A stretch of DNA of 64,000 nucleotides. Source: JALGWA01 sp964604955. GTDB taxonomy: Bacteria; Arandabacterota; Arandabacteria; Arandabacterales; JALGWA01. The DNA is taken from assembly GCA_964604955.1 (NCBI GenBank), contig CAZSBE010000001.1, positions 1-64,000 on the forward strand, given 5' to 3'. Both the position numbers and the translations under genes were made by a program. The notes beneath the pieces were generated by a model. The model did not search any database. It was not told the origin of the DNA and saw only the letters and a program-made list of their open reading frames with translations. How positions within the stretch are numbered: the stretch's first letter is position 1; each line of letters opens with the position of its first letter. Positions 60,798 through 64,000 of the stretch are shown here, one piece after another.

Positions 60798-61642
60798 AAT
60801 CCATCCTCTCGGTGGACGTCGAAGACTGGTTCCACATACTGGGACTGAGGTCATCCCCCGGGCGGGACGAGTGGGACTCCCTGCCCTCGCGCGTCGAGAC
60901 GAACTTCATGACGCTTCTGGACCTGTTCGACGCCGGAGGTGCCCGCGTCACGTGTTTCTTCCTGGGGTGGGTTGCCGAGCGCTTTCCTGGTCTCGTCCGG
61001 GAGGCTGTCTCGCGCGGCCACGAGGTAGCGTCGCACGGCTATGCGCACGACCTGGTGTTCAGGCAGGGCCCGGAGGAATTCAGGGAGGACGCGGAGAAGT
61101 CGAAACACCTGCTGGAGGATATCACAGGCCGGGCCGTAAAAGGGTATCGTTCCGCGGGGTTCTCGTCGACCGAGGCGACTCCGTGGTTTTTCGAGAAGCT
61201 CGCCGAAGCCGGCTACACGTACGACTCCTCGGTTTTCCCGGCGACCCGGGACCACGGCGGCATGAGGACAGCCGACCTCGGGCCCCATCTGGTGCCGGCG
61301 GGATCGGGATACGTCGTGGAGTTTCCGATTTCGGTTGCGCGGGTAATGGGCAGGCCCGTATGTTTCTTTGGCGGCGGTTACCTGCGGCTTTTCCCCTGGG
61401 CCGTCATCCGCAGGATGGCGCGAAAGGTCATGGACGAGGGGCGACCCATAATATTCTACATACATCCAAGGGAAGTAGACCCGTGCCATCCGCGGCTCCC
61501 CATGAGCCTGAAGCGGAGGTTCAAGTGTTACGTGAACCTGAATACGGTCATGGGCAAGCTGGGGTCGATTCTGAGGGATTTCGATCTGACGACTTTCGAG
61601 GATTTCATCGAGAACAGCCCGGACTTGAGGGTAGGGAAATGA
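60794..61642 (+). CDS. Polysaccharide deacetylase (DUF3473-type)
   Basis: This 282-residue protein has the NodB-homology catalytic Asp motif LSVDVEDWFHI, the metal His pair ASHGYAHDL, and a C-terminal DUF3473 region (FYIHPREVDPCHPRLP), as in the polysaccharide deacetylases of exosortase/PEP-CTERM loci. It removes acetyl groups from glycan N-acetyl sugars. No signal peptide, so cytoplasmic, acting on a lipid-linked or nucleotide precursor. ATGA overlaps with both neighbours. Confidence 0.9.
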   Translation: MKSILSVDVEDWFHILGLRSSPGRDEWDSLPSRVETNFMTLLDLFDAGGARVTCFFLGWVAERFPGLVREAVSRGHEVASHGYAHDLVFRQGPEEFREDAEKSKHLLEDITGRAVKGYRSAGFSSTEATPWFFEKLAEAGYTYDSSVFPATRDHGGMRTADLGPHLVPAGSGYVVEFPISVARVMGRPVCFFGGGYLRLFPWAVIRRMARKVMDEGRPIIFYIHPREVDPCHPRLPMSLKRRFKCYVNLNTVMGKLGSILRDFDLTTFEDFIENSPDLRVGK

Positions 61643-62304
61643 CATCAGGCCGGAGGACGAGCGAGTTCTTCGATTCCTACGCGCACGATTTCGACGCCAT
61701 CTACGGTACCCGGAACAGCTTGCTGAACCGCATAGTAAACAGATACCTCCGGAAGAGCATGATGCTCAGATACCGGAAGACAATCGAGGGGTGCGACCCC
61801 GTGGACGGACGCACCGTTCTGGATGTCGGCTGCGGGCCCGGCCACTATGCCATAGCTCTCGCCGGGAAAGGCGCCGGGTGCGTCGTGGGCATCGACTTCG
61901 CTGAGGGCATGATCAATCTGGCCAATGAATACGCGGCCCGGGCCGGTGTTTCAGAGACCTGCGAATTCATCTGCGGTGACTTCATGACCTTCGAGGCCGG
62001 CTGCAAGTTTGACTATTCCATATTGATGGGCTTCATGGACTATGTCGCCGAGCCCGGCCGGGTCGTCGAGAGGGCCGTTGCCATTACCGGGTCGAAGGCC
62101 TTCTTCAGTTTTCCGGCTGACGGCGGGTTGCTGTCATGGCAGCGCAAATTGCGCTATAAGAAGAGGTGTGATCTCTACCTTTACACCCCTGACCACATCG
62201 ATGAGATATTCGCGCGCATTCCGCGTGTAAGCGTGAGCGTCGAGAGAATCGCCCGCGATTACTTCGTCACGGCCTCCATAGACGCGGATGGGGGAGGGAA
62301 ATGA
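61639..62304 (+). CDS. Class I SAM-dependent methyltransferase
   Basis: This 221-residue protein has motif I TVLDVGCGPGHYAIAL, IDFAEGMINLA for strand 2 and YSILMGFMDYVAEPGRVV for strand 4. The C-terminal part (LSWQRKLRYKKRCDLYLYTP) is typical of small sugar or lipid methyltransferases. The start is set by the ATGA overlap with the deacetylase stop, not by a longer frame that opens at 60871 in another gene. Its position between a deacetylase and a small membrane protein suggests a glycan substrate. Confidence 0.87.
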   Translation: MTSGRRTSEFFDSYAHDFDAIYGTRNSLLNRIVNRYLRKSMMLRYRKTIEGCDPVDGRTVLDVGCGPGHYAIALAGKGAGCVVGIDFAEGMINLANEYAARAGVSETCEFICGDFMTFEAGCKFDYSILMGFMDYVAEPGRVVERAVAITGSKAFFSFPADGGLLSWQRKLRYKKRCDLYLYTPDHIDEIFARIPRVSVSVERIARDYFVTASIDADGGGK

Positions 62305-62519
62305 GACCCGGAAGATCCACGACCACCTTTCTCGTGGGATCTCTGTCGGGAGTCGCTTGCCTCCTCCAGGTCACCGGGCTCATACGGCACCTGCGGAGAC
62401 TCCCCGGAGACCGCCTCGGCATGGTCTTCTACATCATCACCATCGTCGCCTTCGCCCTCGTCTCGATTGAGCACTTCGCCCGGTGGCGCAGGGAGCGGGA
62501 GATGGAGAGGGAGTCCTGA
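62301..62519 (+). CDS. Small membrane protein of unknown function
   Basis: This 72-residue protein has two hydrophobic segments (FLVGSLSGVACLLQVTGLI and GMVFYIITIVAFALVSIEHF) separated by a basic loop, and a charged tail. It overlaps the methyltransferase by ATGA, so it is made with the glycan operon. I do not recognise it; a small partner that recruits the soluble enzymes to the membrane is a guess. Confidence 0.65.
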   Translation: MRPGRSTTTFLVGSLSGVACLLQVTGLIRHLRRLPGDRLGMVFYIITIVAFALVSIEHFARWRREREMERES

Positions 62520-62531
62520 GCGGGATCCCGC

Positions 62532-64000
62532 TCAGCGCAGGAGCACAATGCGGCTCTGCACGCTTCCGCTCTCCGAGCTCATCCTGCAGAAGTAAACCCC
62601 TGCCGCAAGCGGCCTCCCCGCATCGTCGGTGCCGTCCCAGACCAGGCTGTGGTCACCCTCATCGAAGCGGCCGTCGGCCAGCGTCCTGACCGCCCGGCCC
62701 GCGACGTCGAAAATGCGCACTGAAGCCTGCTGCGACCCCGGGAGCGCCACGCGGACCACGGTTGAGATCGTGAAAGGATTGGGCGTGCTCCAGGCCATGA
62801 GCGCGGTCCGGGAACCCGCGCCGACTGAGGCGCCGGGAGAGACCTCGGTGAAGTCGCCCAGTATCTTGTTCTTGGGGTCGGGCACCACGCTCGTGGGCTG
62901 GGCGGCGACCGTGAATTCGAACCCCTGTGTACGGAGCGAGTCCATTACGGTGTAGCTTTCGACCTCGCCCGTGGTATTGATGCGGACCCTGAGGGGCATC
63001 TTGAATGTCGGCAGGGAGGGTGACTGCACCTGCTGAACGTATACGTAAACCGTATAGGGCCCCGTGCCGGTGTATTCCCACCAGAACTCGTAATCGGGCT
63101 CGCCCTCGGCATAAACCCACTGGTCAAAGAACCAGTCGAGGTGGCTGCCGCAGAGAGCTTCGGCGGCCGCCTTAAGGTCGTCCGTTGTCGCGCTGCCGTA
63201 CTCATGGGCCGCGCGGTAATCCAGCAGGAGCTGGAAGAAGTCCTCGTCCCCGAGCACCCACCTCAGCATGTGCACTATCCAGGCCCCCTTCTCATACACT
63301 ATCCTGTCCCAGACATAAGGCGGATCGTAGACCGTGCCCATGTAGGGCGGGTTTTCCATGCCGTCCATGTAAATCCGGAACCAGGCTGCGCCCTGCGCGT
63401 GCCCCGTCCAGAGGGCTTCGGTATAGCTTGCGAAGCCTTCATTCAGCCACACATGCTTCCAGTCCCGGCACGTGACGCAGTCCCCCCACCACATATGGGC
63501 CATCTCGTGGACGAAGAGCCAGTCGTAGTAGTGGCTGGGATCGACCACGTAGCCGGGCAGCGCGACCAGCGTCTGTTCCTCGACTGCCACACCGCCGTCC
63601 ACGTTGTAAGTGCCGAACTTCTCTCCCATGAAGGGGTATTCGCCGAATATGGACGCCAGGTACTCAATGGCCGGGATTGTGACGTTGTAGGCCTCGAGAG
63701 CCGAGGTGTAGAGATGGGGATACACGAAGTGCTGGACGAGTGCGGAGTCTCCGCTACCCACGTATGTCTCCTCAATCGTCATGTAGTCCGTCACCCCGAA
63801 GGCCACCAGATAGGGTGATACGGGGTAATCATGCTCCCACCTGAACGTCCGCGTCCCGTCCCCGTTGTCCACGTTGGATTTCATAAGGCCGTTGGAACAT
63901 GCCACGAGGCTGTCGGGCACCGTGATGGTAAGCGCGAATGTGCTCTTATCGTCCGGCATGTCCTTACAGGGCCTCCAGTAAGAGCTCACGGGCAGGACGG
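62532..64000 (-). CDS. M1 family metallopeptidase with FlgD-like domain (start beyond window)
   Basis: The frame is open to the end of the window; the M1 N-terminus lies outside. It has an intact zinc site VHEMAHMWWGD with the Glu in NEGFASYTEAL, and an exopeptidase-like loop VAVEEQTLVAL. The C-terminal domain (TPNPFTISTVVRVALPG) is the FlgD/T9SS type and ends IVLLR. It is distinct from the pair at 55361-59493 and on the opposite strand. It should be an extracellular aminopeptidase. Confidence 0.88.
   Translation of the reverse strand, partial: VLPVSSYWRPCKDMPDDKSTFALTITVPDSLVACSNGLMKSNVDNGDGTRTFRWEHDYPVSPYLVAFGVTDYMTIEETYVGSGDSALVQHFVYPHLYTSALEAYNVTIPAIEYLASIFGEYPFMGEKFGTYNVDGGVAVEEQTLVALPGYVVDPSHYYDWLFVHEMAHMWWGDCVTCRDWKHVWLNEGFASYTEALWTGHAQGAAWFRIYMDGMENPPYMGTVYDPPYVWDRIVYEKGAWIVHMLRWVLGDEDFFQLLLDYRAAHEYGSATTDDLKAAAEALCGSHLDWFFDQWVYAEGEPDYEFWWEYTGTGPYTVYVYVQQVQSPSLPTFKMPLRVRINTTGEVESYTVMDSLRTQGFEFTVAAQPTSVVPDPKNKILGDFTEVSPGASVGAGSRTALMAWSTPNPFTISTVVRVALPGSQQASVRIFDVAGRAVRTLADGRFDEGDHSLVWDGTDDAGRPLAAGVYFCRMSSESGSVQSRIVLLR

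Noticed and set aside
60871..61638. Long frame leading into the methyltransferase
   Set aside because: It runs out of phase through the polysaccharide deacetylase gene, which has all catalytic motifs; the ATGA overlap at 61639 marks the real start.

Overview
The window is about 64 kb of GC-rich bacterial DNA (high GC judged by eye), densely packed, with three assembly gaps (11127-11136, 14291-14300, 45024-45123). Several traits point to an uncultured, probably anaerobic, Gram-negative lineage of the FCB type (Eisenbacteria, Krumholzibacteriota or Latescibacterota-like). Six secreted proteins end in a FlgD/T9SS-type Ig-like sorting domain. Two proteins end in a TTWGxIK tail. There is a MacAB-TolC tripartite pump and an outer-membrane barrel, and a selenocysteine-dependent peroxiredoxin sits in the same window as a rubrerythrin. 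The lineage is inference; no ribosomal or marker gene is present.

Layout. 1-1929: the tail of an outer-membrane barrel protein, an SDR oxidoreductase and a CPBP membrane protease. 1950-6741: a tolC-macA-macB operon on the minus strand, each junction a 4-nt overlap. 7140-7841: a peroxiredoxin whose peroxidatic Cys codon is TGA, with a SECIS-like hairpin just after it. 7984-15633: a beta-helix protein, a GT39-like/TPR membrane protein, a small PH-like protein, two LolA-like secreted proteins (one fused to retropepsin-like and PDZ domains) and a small exported protein. 15860-19168: an operon of methyltransferase, unknown exported protein, GNAT and APH-type kinase. 19213-23911: a short leader ORF, a DUF2207 membrane protein and a large secreted FlgD-tailed protein. 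23908-33557: a minus-strand gingipain-like protease, AP-superfamily phosphodiesterase and FHA-GAF-SpoIIE phosphatase, divergent from a second phosphodiesterase and a degenerate sulfatase-like protein.

33660-39648: an EamA transporter, TauE exporter, iron-sulfur flavoprotein, DUF3795, HAD, methyltransferase and an arylsulfotransferase-like lipoprotein. 39695-44518: a serpin and a tricorn protease, head to head across a strongly structured intergenic element. 44614-53237: small housekeeping and stress genes (DUF2007, a ferredoxin-like fragment, TPR, SRPBCC, rubrerythrin), a secreted protein interrupted by in-frame TGA, a second FlgD-tailed protein, a SEC-C protein, a radical SAM enzyme and a beta-CASP ribonuclease. 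53257-64000: a membrane/TPR protein, a tandem of an inactive and an active M1 peptidase separated by direct repeats, a four-gene glycan operon with ATGA junctions, and a third M1 peptidase cut by the window edge.

The most notable items are the selenoprotein peroxiredoxin, the possible second selenoprotein (47856-48398), the loss of both M1 catalytic motifs in a protein next to its active paralogue, a sulfatase-like protein with changed nucleophile and metal ligand, the LolA-retropepsin-PDZ architecture, and the nested hairpin at 41007-41086. Many genes have recognisable sigma70-type promoters (TTGAAT or TTGACT, usually 17 nt, then a TATAAT-like box).
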